Assembly (NCBI GenBank): GCA_016463775.1
Contig: JAEMQQ010000012.1
Coordinates: 5,014-42,149, forward strand
From: Ilumatobacteraceae bacterium
GTDB lineage: Bacteria; Actinomycetota; Acidimicrobiia; Acidimicrobiales; Ilumatobacteraceae
Reading direction: 5' to 3'
DNA length: 37,136 nt
This document shows, in pieces, positions 30,736-37,136 of the stretch. The stretch's first letter is position 1, and the number at the start of each line of letters is the position of its first letter. Under the pieces are notes generated by a model. That model saw only the letters and a list, made by a program, of their open reading frames with translations. It was not told the DNA's origin and searched no databases. The translations under genes and the position numbers were made by a program.

Positions 30736-33070
30736 GCAGGGCCATCCACGTGGTTCGATCGACGACACCCGTGGTTTTCAGCCCGACTGATTTCTGGAAG
30801 CGAGACACGGTTTTCGCTGTGCCGCTGCCGTAGACACCGTCGGCCCGAATCTTGATCTTCAACACGTTGGCCAGGGCCTTTTGAATTGAGACAACCGACG
30901 ACTGCGTGGCCCCCCGAGCGAGTGTGAAGGTGGTGTGATCGATGCCGAGTGCGGCGATGACTTGTTCGTCGGCGATGCCGTCGATCGGCAGCCCGGATGC
31001 TTCCTCGAACTTCTTCAAGGCGTTGACCGTGCCCTTGCCGAACGCACCGTCGACGGCAATACGCTGCTTTTTCTTCAAGCCGAGAGCGACGTTGAGTGCT
31101 GTCTGCACAGCCTTGACTGGTTCGCCACGTTCGCCGCTGGTCATCGGCACGGCCATCGGGATGATGCCACCACTACCGACGGTGATGAGACCGGCGCTGC
31201 GCAATTCGTCGAGTTGGTTGCGCAGGAACAATGCAAACTCCACCCGACCCGTGTTCGTGAGATGCACGGTGTCGCTGAACCAGCGCGATTTGTCGGGGCC
31301 GGTGCTGAAGGTGTTCCAGTCGAGCACCGACACATTGGGGTAGCGCTGCGTGGCGGCAAGGAGTGCGGCGTTGGAGGCGGTGTAATCAACCGACACCCGA
31401 CGTGTCGAAAGATTGACAAAGACGATGCGTTGTACTGCCCGGGCAGTCAGGGCGGTGACGACCTGATCGATGTCCGCCGTGAACGTTGCCGGGCTGTCGT
31501 TGTAGCCAAGTTGCAGCACCGCCACCGTCGGCATGGTCTCTGGGGTGAGGGCGTTGATGATGGCCGGGGCATCGGGTAGGCCAACCGATGGTTCGACGCA
31601 GGCCGAGCCAACGAGGCAGCGATTCGGTACCGCTTGATAATTGATGTCGGTATAGGCCGGGGTGACGATTCCCGTGAATTCAGCGGTGATACTCGCCGCA
31701 ATGGAGTCACCGATCAGGAGTATGCGGCCAACGGGTGCTGCTTCGAATTCAGCCGGGTAGATCGGTGTCACGCCGTACCAGGGGGCGGGTAGCCCGAACG
31801 CCGTACGAAATGCCCAACCCGACATTTTGACCGCCGAGCTTGTGCCCGTGATGGTCACTTCGGTCGTGTAGCCGTTCCAGTCACCACCTTGGCCGTCGTG
31901 GGCAGTGGTGATGGCAGTGAGCGTGCCGATCTGCGGGTACTTTTGCTGCAGTTGGGCAGCACTCACGCTGCGGGTCCAGACCATGAGTGCCGAGTTGGCA
32001 GAAAGATCACCGGCATCGGCCTGGGCGGTGAAGATGCCACCAGCGGTGCGACCACCGTTACTCGACGAAAACTCCGTGCGCACGACGGCACCGTTACGAC
32101 CACGAATCACCACACCGGCCGTTTCGGCAATCGCCAAATCGGTGCGTGGGTCTTCGAGGCTGTAGGGCTGTTCGCTCACACCCTCGCGTAATGCGGCGCC
32201 GAGGTACACCTGACAATCCTGTGAGTCACAGGTGTTCGCCAAACCCGGGTAGCGGGTTTCGGTTGCCGCATAACTTCGGGCTGCCACCGACTGGGCGCGC
32301 AGGGCATTCATGCCGGCACCACCAGCCGTGTCGCCCCACGAGGCGGGCGATTCGCGGGGCACGACACCGCGCAGGTAACTTTCCATCGTGGTCACGTTGA
32401 TCGTGCGATTTTCATTGCGCGAGTTGTTGACTGCCCGAATAATGCCGCGGTAGTAACGCACTCGGTGTGCACGCTCGGACTTTGGTTCGCACACACCGAT
32501 GGTTTGTGTCGGTGCCGCGGCAGGATCCTGGCCAACCTGCGTGGTGAACGACGCAGCCTCGGCAACGTCACCGATCAACTCAAAACCCACGCTGACCGGG
32601 TCTTGGCTCGACAACGAACAACGACGAGTCGTCGAACCCCAGACCCGATACACCTTTTCGCTCACCTCGCGAGCAACGAGCGAGGTCCATACTCGCCCTG
32701 GTACCGGGTCTTCCAGAAACACGGCATTTTGAACGTCGGCAACGACACCGGTCTGTGAGGTGCCCATGGCACTCAGCCACACGCGAATCGTGTCGTTGGG
32801 GTTGTCGATCGGGGCGACCACGTTGCCCGTGGCACCGCCGTAGTAAAAGTCGAGAATCTGCTGCCACGACCAACCGTGCACGGTGGCCCAGCCGTACGAA
32901 CCGTATTGGCTGAGGCCCCGACCATGTCCGTAGCCACGACCGTAAATCACGTACGACGCCGGCAGTTGCCCCTCGGCTGCCTGCACGGGTGAGTGGGCAG
33001 GGGTCAACGACGCAACGACGATGGCAACGATGCCGATGGCGAACAAACGCCGCAGTTGGGGGGAACGCAT
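30713..33070 (-). CDS. Secreted SpoIID/LytB - SGNH hydrolase - double peptidoglycan-binding protein
   Basis: This 785-residue exported protein has three modules. A signal peptide (1 to about 31, ending AHSPVQAA) precedes a SpoIID-type domain (about 40-430), which contains the characteristic TTMESYLRGVVPRE block with E240, the presumed catalytic acid of SpoIID-like lytic transglycosylases, and AQSVAARSYA. Next is an SGNH hydrolase (about 447-625) with nucleophile S456 in IGDSIAAS, N524 in GYND, and D600/H603 in SDTVHL, matching GDSL esterase blocks. The C-terminus carries two peptidoglycan-binding repeats (about 645-708 and 715-782). A combined muramidase-type and esterase/O-deacetylase function on the cell wall is a reasonable inference. 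SpoIID proteins occur widely in non-sporulating Actinobacteria. AAGGAG lies 14 bases before the ATG, unusually far. Confidence 0.88.
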   Translation of the reverse strand: MRSPQLRRLFAIGIVAIVVASLTPAHSPVQAAEGQLPASYVIYGRGYGHGRGLSQYGSYGWATVHGWSWQQILDFYYGGATGNVVAPIDNPNDTIRVWLSAMGTSQTGVVADVQNAVFLEDPVPGRVWTSLVAREVSEKVYRVWGSTTRRCSLSSQDPVSVGFELIGDVAEAASFTTQVGQDPAAAPTQTIGVCEPKSERAHRVRYYRGIIRAVNNSRNENRTINVTTMESYLRGVVPRESPASWGDTAGGAGMNALRAQSVAARSYAATETRYPGLANTCDSQDCQVYLGAALREGVSEQPYSLEDPRTDLAIAETAGVVIRGRNGAVVRTEFSSSNGGRTAGGIFTAQADAGDLSANSALMVWTRSVSAAQLQQKYPQIGTLTAITTAHDGQGGDWNGYTTEVTITGTSSAVKMSGWAFRTAFGLPAPWYGVTPIYPAEFEAAPVGRILLIGDSIAASITAEFTGIVTPAYTDINYQAVPNRCLVGSACVEPSVGLPDAPAIINALTPETMPTVAVLQLGYNDSPATFTADIDQVVTALTARAVQRIVFVNLSTRRVSVDYTASNAALLAATQRYPNVSVLDWNTFSTGPDKSRWFSDTVHLTNTGRVEFALFLRNQLDELRSAGLITVGSGGIIPMAVPMTSGERGEPVKAVQTALNVALGLKKKQRIAVDGAFGKGTVNALKKFEEASGLPIDGIADEQVIAALGIDHTTFTLARGATQSSVVSIQKALANVLKIKIRADGVYGSGTAKTVSRFQKSVGLKTTGVVDRTTWMALLSASAQR

Positions 33071-33084
33071 GGTGAAGTGGAACT

Positions 33085-33090
33085 CTCCTT
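33085..33090 (-). promoter_or_regulatory. Distant Shine-Dalgarno (AAGGAG) of the SpoIID-type gene
   Basis: On the minus strand AAGGAG ends 14 bases before the ATG at 33070, longer than the usual 5-9. No alternative in-frame start lies between, so the spacing may reduce translation or the site may be coincidental. One of the few such sequences in the window. Confidence 0.35.
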
Positions 33091-33106
33091 CGCCCGCTTA
33101 CTGAGC

Positions 33107-33112
33107 AGTCTA
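33107..33112 (-). promoter_or_regulatory. Possible -10 element (TAGACT) of the SpoIID-type gene
   Basis: TAGACT on the minus strand overlaps the 3' end of the EamA gene (stop at 33110). A start about seven bases further would give a leader of some 30 nt that includes the AAGGAG. It is the best promoter candidate in the 39-bp gap. Confidence 0.3.
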
Positions 33113-34042
33113 CGGTTCGATGGTCGGCAATGTGTCGCGTTGTTGCGCGACGACCCCGGCCAGTACGAGGCCGATACCGAGCAGATCGGTGATCGATGGA
33201 GTTTGATCGAGAAATAAAAATCCGAAGATTGTTGCGGTGACCGGCAGCAGTGCGAGCAACACCGAAAATCTGCGCACGGGTATTCGCCGCAGCGTGTATT
33301 GATCAATGCCGTATGCCACAGCGTTGGAGAACAGTCCGATGAGCAGACACCAGCCAAGGATCGTCGGGCTACTCCACGCGGGGCCGCTCTGGGCGACACC
33401 GAAGGGCATCAGCACGACTGCACCAACCGCCAATCCGATGCCGAGGCCGGCCACCCCACGGTCGTATCGCGCGACTCGTGCACCAATCACGATGTAGATA
33501 CCCCAAAACAGGGCGGCTAGGAAAATGAACAGCAGACCGAGCGGCTCTTTGTCAATTTCGATTCCCGACAGCACCACCACGCCGACTGCGGCCAACAACA
33601 AGGCGACCGCGTTGCGTTTCGTGCGCGTCGTGAGGGCAGCGACGGTGATCGGGCCGATGAACTCGATGGCTACGCCCTTGCCGAGGTCAAGTCGACTGAT
33701 GGCGAGGTAAAACGTGAGGTTCATGAACGCAGTGGCGATGCCGAAAATCACCGCCGACTTCAGTTGCTCGCGGGTCAGCCGCCCACTACGCCGCAAGTTG
33801 CCGGCCGAAAATAGCAGCAGCCAAAATGCGGCAGCGATGACACGCAACCAGGCCGATGGCGCAGGTGCAAGTTGCGCGAAGAGCCGAACGGCGATGACGG
33901 CGCCGACATATTGACTGATAGCCGAAAAGATGAACAGCGCCTCGGGCGGCGCAGTGTGGAGCGGATTACGTCGTGAGTTCAGTCGAACAAGTCCGGGTCG
34001 GTGCGACAGATTTCCTGCCACAACGGCTGGAAGTTGAGCCAT
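33110..34042 (-). CDS. EamA-family transporter (RhtA-like)
   Basis: From the ATG at 34042 this is a 310-residue membrane protein with about ten spans, forming two EamA repeats (about 35-160 and 170-300). Typical phrases are EFIGPITVAAL, LDLGKGVAIEFIGP, FIFLAALFWGIYIVIGARVAR and LFSNAVAYGIDQYTLRRIP. The RhtA subgroup exports threonine and homoserine, but family members also move other metabolites. The N-terminus is uncertain: the first conserved helix begins near residue 35 and the frame holds only two upstream start codons, ATG 34042 and GTG 34021. Both overlap the end of the aldolase gene (64 or 43 bp), so translational coupling is likely. Substrate unknown. Confidence 0.83.
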   Translation of the reverse strand: MAQLPAVVAGNLSHRPGLVRLNSRRNPLHTAPPEALFIFSAISQYVGAVIAVRLFAQLAPAPSAWLRVIAAAFWLLLFSAGNLRRSGRLTREQLKSAVIFGIATAFMNLTFYLAISRLDLGKGVAIEFIGPITVAALTTRTKRNAVALLLAAVGVVVLSGIEIDKEPLGLLFIFLAALFWGIYIVIGARVARYDRGVAGLGIGLAVGAVVLMPFGVAQSGPAWSSPTILGWCLLIGLFSNAVAYGIDQYTLRRIPVRRFSVLLALLPVTATIFGFLFLDQTPSITDLLGIGLVLAGVVAQQRDTLPTIEP

Positions 34043-34800
34043 CCAGCAAATGGGTGGGCTGTCACGTCACGCGTGTACGACGCCATTTCGTGCGGAATCA
34101 ACTTCGGCGTGCCGACGCTCTCGGCTGCGATCTGGGCCATGCACGTGCGCTCCATTGACAAAAACCAATATGCGGCAGCATCAACCGTGGCGCCGACGGC
34201 GATGAGGCCATGATTTTGATGGATCATGGCTTTGCCCTTCGGGAACTTCGCGGCGATTTCTTCGCCAGCGGTAGGCTCCATCACGACGGCACCACCTTGC
34301 TCGACCACCACCACATGGTCTTCATAAAAATAACAACTGTCCTGGGTGATCGGGTCAAGCTTGCGGCCGAGCGAAGCCCAGGCCTTGCCGTACACCGTGT
34401 GTGCATGCGCGGCAGACACGACGTCGGGTCGCGCTTGATGAATGGCGGCGTGGATGCAGAAGGCTGCACGATTCACCGGGTTGTTCCCGTACACCACGTC
34501 GCCGTCATGATTGACAAGGATCAAATCACTCACGCGCATGAGTCGAAAACTGCGGGCGAATGGGTTCACCCAAAAATGGTCGGGGAACTCGGGGTCACGC
34601 ACGGTGATGTGGCCGGCGACACCTTCACCGAAACCGAGGCGACCGAAGATGCGCAAGGCACCGGCAAGTTTTTGTTTGCGCTCTTCACGCTCTTCTTCGA
34701 TGGACCGCTTCGGCTGTGCCGCAAGGTCGACGAGTTCTTTGGGTACGAGGGGGATGCCGTCGATGAACTTGGTGGCACCTGTGTGTTCGGTAATGGCCAT
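33979..34800 (-). CDS. Class II aldolase/adducin family protein
   Basis: This 273-residue protein belongs to the zinc-dependent class II aldolase/adducin group (fuculose-1-phosphate and ribulose-5-phosphate 4-epimerase relatives). Zinc ligands are visible as AAHAHTVYG (the H-x-H pair) and a third histidine in HQNHGLIAV. GFGEGVAGHITVRDP near residue 57 is the phosphate/substrate loop. It has a leading 55-residue segment rich in Glu/Arg (SIEEEREERKQKLAGALR) that may form a coiled coil. It could act as an aldolase, epimerase or decarboxylase; substrate cannot be chosen. The ATG at 34800 has TAACCT six bases upstream. The EamA transporter gene overlaps its end, so the two are coexpressed and may concern the same compound. 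Confidence 0.85.
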   Translation of the reverse strand: MAITEHTGATKFIDGIPLVPKELVDLAAQPKRSIEEEREERKQKLAGALRIFGRLGFGEGVAGHITVRDPEFPDHFWVNPFARSFRLMRVSDLILVNHDGDVVYGNNPVNRAAFCIHAAIHQARPDVVSAAHAHTVYGKAWASLGRKLDPITQDSCYFYEDHVVVVEQGGAVVMEPTAGEEIAAKFPKGKAMIHQNHGLIAVGATVDAAAYWFLSMERTCMAQIAAESVGTPKLIPHEMASYTRDVTAHPFAGWLNFQPLWQEICRTDPDLFD

Positions 34801-34806
34801 ACCCCA

Positions 34807-34812
34807 AGGTTA
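34807..34812 (-). promoter_or_regulatory. Probable leaderless -10 element (TAACCT) of the aldolase-EamA unit
   Basis: On the minus strand TAACCT ends six bases before the ATG at 34800. No Shine-Dalgarno sequence is present. It lies in the 56-bp region shared with the divergent mutase gene. Confidence 0.5.
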
Positions 34813-34841
34813 GACAGCGGACTTCGACACCGTTGTTCTCG

Positions 34842-34847
34842 TAGCCT
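34842..34847 (+). promoter_or_regulatory. Possible -10 element (TAGCCT) of the mutase gene
   Basis: TAGCCT ends nine bases before the ATG at 34857. The hexamer is identical to that of the thioesterase operon. The spacing is slightly longer than at most genes here, and no Shine-Dalgarno sequence is visible. Confidence 0.35.
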
Positions 34848-34856
34848 TGACGACAG

Positions 34857-36443
34857 ATGAAGGACAAACAGCCGTTAAAACGCACCGATTCGGGCATCGA
34901 GGTGCAGCCTCTGTACGACGAGTCGTCGCTGGCGGGCACCGATGTGTCCGAGCACCTCGGTACGCCTGGCGTCGCGCCGTACACGCGTGGCATCTACCCG
35001 ACGATGCACCGTGACCGCCTGTGGACGATGCGCCAATACGCGGGCTTCGGTAGTGCCGCCGACACGAATGCCCGTTTCAAGTTTTTGTTGGATGCCGGGC
35101 AAACCGGCCTGTCATGTGCGTTCGATCTGCCGACACAAATGGGGTACGACAGCGATCACTCGCGTGCGGCGGGCGAGGTGGGCAAGGTTGGTGTCGCTAT
35201 CGACTCACTCGACGACATGCGCACACTGCTCGCCGATTTGCCGCTCGACAAGGTGACGACATCGATGACCATCAACTCAACGGCTGCGATCCTGTTGTTG
35301 ATGTACGAAATCGTCGCCGAGGAGCGCGGCGTGTCCGCCAGTGAGATCAGCGGCACCATCCAGAACGATCTACTGAAGGAATACATCGCACGTGGCACCT
35401 ATGTGTACCCACCGCGACCCTCGATGCGCATCATCACCGACATCTTTGCGTACTGCACCAAACACGTGCCGAAGTGGAACACGATCTCGATCTCCGGATA
35501 TCACATTCGTGAAGCAGGCAGTACCGCCGTGCAGGAACTTGCATTCACGCTGGCCAATGCGATTGCCTACGTGCAGGCCGCGGTTGATGCCGGGCTTGAC
35601 GTCGATGCATTTGCACCACGCCTGAGTTTTTTCTGGAACGGCCACAACAACTTCTTCGAGGAAGTCGCCAAATTCCGCGCTAGTCGCCGCATGTGGCACC
35701 ACATCATGACCGAACGGTTCGGGGCCAAGGATCAGGCAAGTCACTTGATGCGCTTCCATACGCAGACCGGTGGCGCGACACTCACCGCCCAACAGCCACT
35801 CAACAACGTGGTGCGTGTTGCAGTGCAAAGCATGGCCGCCGTCCTTGGTGGCACCCAAAGCCTGCACACGAATGGCTATGACGAGGCACTCGGTCTGCCC
35901 ACCGAAGAGGCCGCGCGTATCGCCCTGCGCACGCAACAGATCATCGGTTATGAAAGTGGTGTCACTGACACCCCCGACCCGCTGGCCGGCTCGTATTACG
36001 TCGAGTCTTTGACCAACGAAGTCGAACGGCTGGCATGGGAATACATTCAGCGGATTGACGCCATGGGTGGTGCAGTCGCCGCGATCGAGTCGGGCTTCCA
36101 GATGGAAGAAATCGAAGAAGCCGCCTACTCGTACACGAAGTCGATCGACGACAAAAGCCGCACGATCGTGGGTGTCAACAAGTTCACCTCGAACGAAGCC
36201 ACCGACATTCCGGTGCTCAAGGTTGATGCTGATCGCGAAAGAAATCAGATTGCGCGTCTGGCGGAATACAAAACCAACCGTGACACTGCGGTGGTTGCCG
36301 CCCGTCTGGAAGACCTACGGGCAGCCGCCCGCGGTACCGACAACGTGCTGTACCCGATGAAGGCCGCGCTCAAAGCGAACGCGACGCTTGGCGAAGTGAG
36401 TGATGCGTTGCGTGACGTGTTCGGAATCCATCGCCCGAGCTGA
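34857..36443 (+). CDS. mutA: Methylmalonyl-CoA mutase-type acyl-CoA mutase, large subunit
   Basis: This 528-residue TIM-barrel subunit binds the acyl-CoA substrate. The C-terminal B12-binding domain of single-chain mutases is absent, so a separate small subunit must be encoded elsewhere. Features include [19 protein letters not shown] (47-65), [15 protein letters not shown] (87-101), [21 protein letters not shown] (166-186) and [10 protein letters not shown]. Aligned by eye with the Propionibacterium enzyme, Y61 corresponds to Tyr89 and R179 to Arg207, the residues that hold the methylmalonyl carboxylate; isobutyryl-CoA mutase has Phe and Gln there. That favours methylmalonyl-CoA (or a similar dicarboxyl-CoA) over isobutyryl-CoA. 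Ethylmalonyl-CoA is not excluded. It needs adenosylcobalamin, which the PduO-type enzyme makes. Confidence 0.88.
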   Translation: MKDKQPLKRTDSGIEVQPLYDESSLAGTDVSEHLGTPGVAPYTRGIYPTMHRDRLWTMRQYAGFGSAADTNARFKFLLDAGQTGLSCAFDLPTQMGYDSDHSRAAGEVGKVGVAIDSLDDMRTLLADLPLDKVTTSMTINSTAAILLLMYEIVAEERGVSASEISGTIQNDLLKEYIARGTYVYPPRPSMRIITDIFAYCTKHVPKWNTISISGYHIREAGSTAVQELAFTLANAIAYVQAAVDAGLDVDAFAPRLSFFWNGHNNFFEEVAKFRASRRMWHHIMTERFGAKDQASHLMRFHTQTGGATLTAQQPLNNVVRVAVQSMAAVLGGTQSLHTNGYDEALGLPTEEAARIALRTQQIIGYESGVTDTPDPLAGSYYVESLTNEVERLAWEYIQRIDAMGGAVAAIESGFQMEEIEEAAYSYTKSIDDKSRTIVGVNKFTSNEATDIPVLKVDADRERNQIARLAEYKTNRDTAVVAARLEDLRAAARGTDNVLYPMKAALKANATLGEVSDALRDVFGIHRPS

Positions 36444-36446
36444 CCG

Positions 36447-37001
36447 CTAGTCGATGCGCGTGAGGCGCGCCGGTGGACGCTCAAAACCATTCGGTATATC
36501 GAGCGGCCAACCGAGGTAGATCATCGCCACGATCGTCGTGTCGGTTGGAAACCCACAGAATGCGGCCACGTCATCGTTGGCCCCTGTCGGGCAGGACGAC
36601 CAAAAACTTGCGAGCCCCAAGGCGGTGGCGCCGAGCAACAGCGTTTGTACCGCAGCTGACACCGCATCACGATTTTCGGCAGTGCGTACTTCGCTATCGC
36701 CGACTTCGGCACCGACCATCAACACGACGGGTGTGCGGGCAAATTTACCCCGGGTCTTTGCCACCCGTGGTTCAGGTTCTCCCTGTCTGCTCATCACATC
36801 GGCACATACAGCACCGAGTCGCAACCGCGCATCGCCGCGTACTTCGGCAAAAATCCACGGCCAGGTGAGCTTGTGGTTCGGAGCCCACGTCGAGAGTTCA
36901 CAGAGTTGTTGCACGACGTCGGTATCGACATCACGCGCCTTATCGACCATCAGGTTGGTGCGACGCGCGCGAACCAGGGTGGCAAATTCGTCGAACTGCA
37001 T
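36447..37001 (-). CDS. Nitroreductase-family flavoprotein
   Basis: From the ATG at 37001 this protein has 184 residues of the FMN-dependent nitroreductase fold. ARRTNLMVDKARDVD near the start has the Arg-containing FMN phosphate loop (RxxR/S type), WAPNHKLTWPW is the typical 'APS..N.Q.W' equivalent, and GATALGLASFWSS with YLGWP near the C-terminus matches the conserved GLG...W and GYP-type elements. Members reduce nitro groups, quinones or enones with NAD(P)H; the substrate is unknown. The ATG is one base beyond the stop of the upstream gene (37003), so they form a coupled pair. The open frame extends to 37034 but only by overlapping that gene. It converges with the mutase three bases away. 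Confidence 0.85.
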   Translation of the reverse strand: MQFDEFATLVRARRTNLMVDKARDVDTDVVQQLCELSTWAPNHKLTWPWIFAEVRGDARLRLGAVCADVMSRQGEPEPRVAKTRGKFARTPVVLMVGAEVGDSEVRTAENRDAVSAAVQTLLLGATALGLASFWSSCPTGANDDVAAFCGFPTDTTIVAMIYLGWPLDIPNGFERPPARLTRID

Positions 37002-37002
37002 C

Positions 37003-37136
37003 TCAGTTCTTGTGCAGCGCAGCATTGAGCCCACCCCAACTACCTTTGCGTAACACTGCTTCGACGGCGCCCGTGGCGCTGTTGCGGCGGAACAACATGT
37101 TGGACACTCCCGACATCGTGCGGGCCTTGACCAGCG
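37003..37136 (-). CDS. Unidentified protein, C-terminal 44 codons only
   Basis: The reading frame enters from the right edge and ends with TGA at 37003-37005, giving about 43 visible residues that begin LVKARTMSGVSN and end AALHKN. The segment is basic and has no recognisable domain. The stop is one base before the ATG of the nitroreductase gene (ATG 37001), so the two are probably cotranscribed. I cannot assign a family from this fragment. It is listed because the frame is open to the edge and the junction spacing matches the other operons. Confidence 0.5.
   Translation of the reverse strand, partial: LVKARTMSGVSNMLFRRNSATGAVEAVLRKGSWGGLNAALHKN

Noticed and set aside
30713-33070. SpoIID domain as evidence for sporulation
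   Set aside because: SpoIID/LytB domains are common in non-sporulating bacteria; no other sporulation gene is in the window.
34857-36443. Isobutyryl-CoA mutase large subunit
   Set aside because: The positions that are Phe and Gln in that enzyme are Tyr (Y61) and Arg (R179) here, as in methylmalonyl-CoA mutase.

Overview
The window is 37 kb of dense, moderately high-GC bacterial chromosome with no mobile elements, rRNA or tRNA. The gene set points to the Actinobacteria: a potassium locus in the same order as Mycobacterium tuberculosis Rv2690c-Rv2694c, a glf-glfT2 galactan pair, an actinobacterial SucB-type E2, a luciferase-like oxidoreductase of the F420 superfamily, and a SpoIID-domain secreted protein. 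I favour an Acidimicrobiia (Ilumatobacter-like) lineage, but that is a judgement from recall and not a computed placement. Both ends cut through genes.

Layout. 1-1601 (minus): a partial FAD oxidoreductase and a TIGR01777-type epimerase. 1652-5299: a KimA-like potassium/APC permease (minus) divergent from two TrkA-type RCK proteins, then a small OB-fold protein (minus). 5330-12853 (plus): a seven-gene run with a small anchored protein, lipoamide dehydrogenase, a 2-oxo-acid dehydrogenase E2, a natural LipB-LipA fusion, a pirin, an M24 peptidase and a membrane protein. Most junctions have 0-18 bp gaps or 4-bp overlaps, so synthesis of the lipoyl cofactor is encoded beside two proteins that need it. 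12860-14242 (minus): an amidase. 14283-19687 (plus): thioesterase, luciferase-like oxidoreductase, and two half ABC exporters whose motifs predict one degenerate and one active ATP site. 19689-23174 (minus): cobalamin-dependent methionine synthase, divergent from a PduO-type cobalamin adenosyltransferase (23213-23764). 23797-25296: leucyl aminopeptidase. 25308-26567: a conserved unknown protein and a sirtuin whose start codons sit back to back in a 14-bp palindrome. 26620-30735 (plus): a rhodanese-E1 fusion in inverted order, UDP-galactopyranose mutase and a GlfT2-like galactofuranosyltransferase. 30713-34800 (minus): a SpoIID + SGNH hydrolase + double peptidoglycan-binding protein, an EamA transporter and a class II aldolase. 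34857-36443 (plus): the large subunit of a B12-dependent acyl-CoA mutase. 36447-37136 (minus): a nitroreductase and the tail of an unidentified protein.

Two themes run across the window. Three proteins belong to cobalamin metabolism: MetH uses methylcobalamin, the mutase uses adenosylcobalamin, and PduO makes adenosylcobalamin. Gene starts are also strikingly regular: at least twelve have a TANNNT hexamer ending 6-9 nt before the start codon and no clear Shine-Dalgarno sequence, which is the signature of leaderless transcripts. This pattern also settles several ambiguous starts.

I see no defence system, prophage or CRISPR array. The most unusual items are the LipB-LipA fusion, the three-module SpoIID/SGNH/PGBD protein, the inverted rhodanese-E1 fusion without zinc cysteines, and the palindromic divergent control regions. 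No intergenic gap exceeds about 60 bp, so there is no long non-coding stretch to describe.
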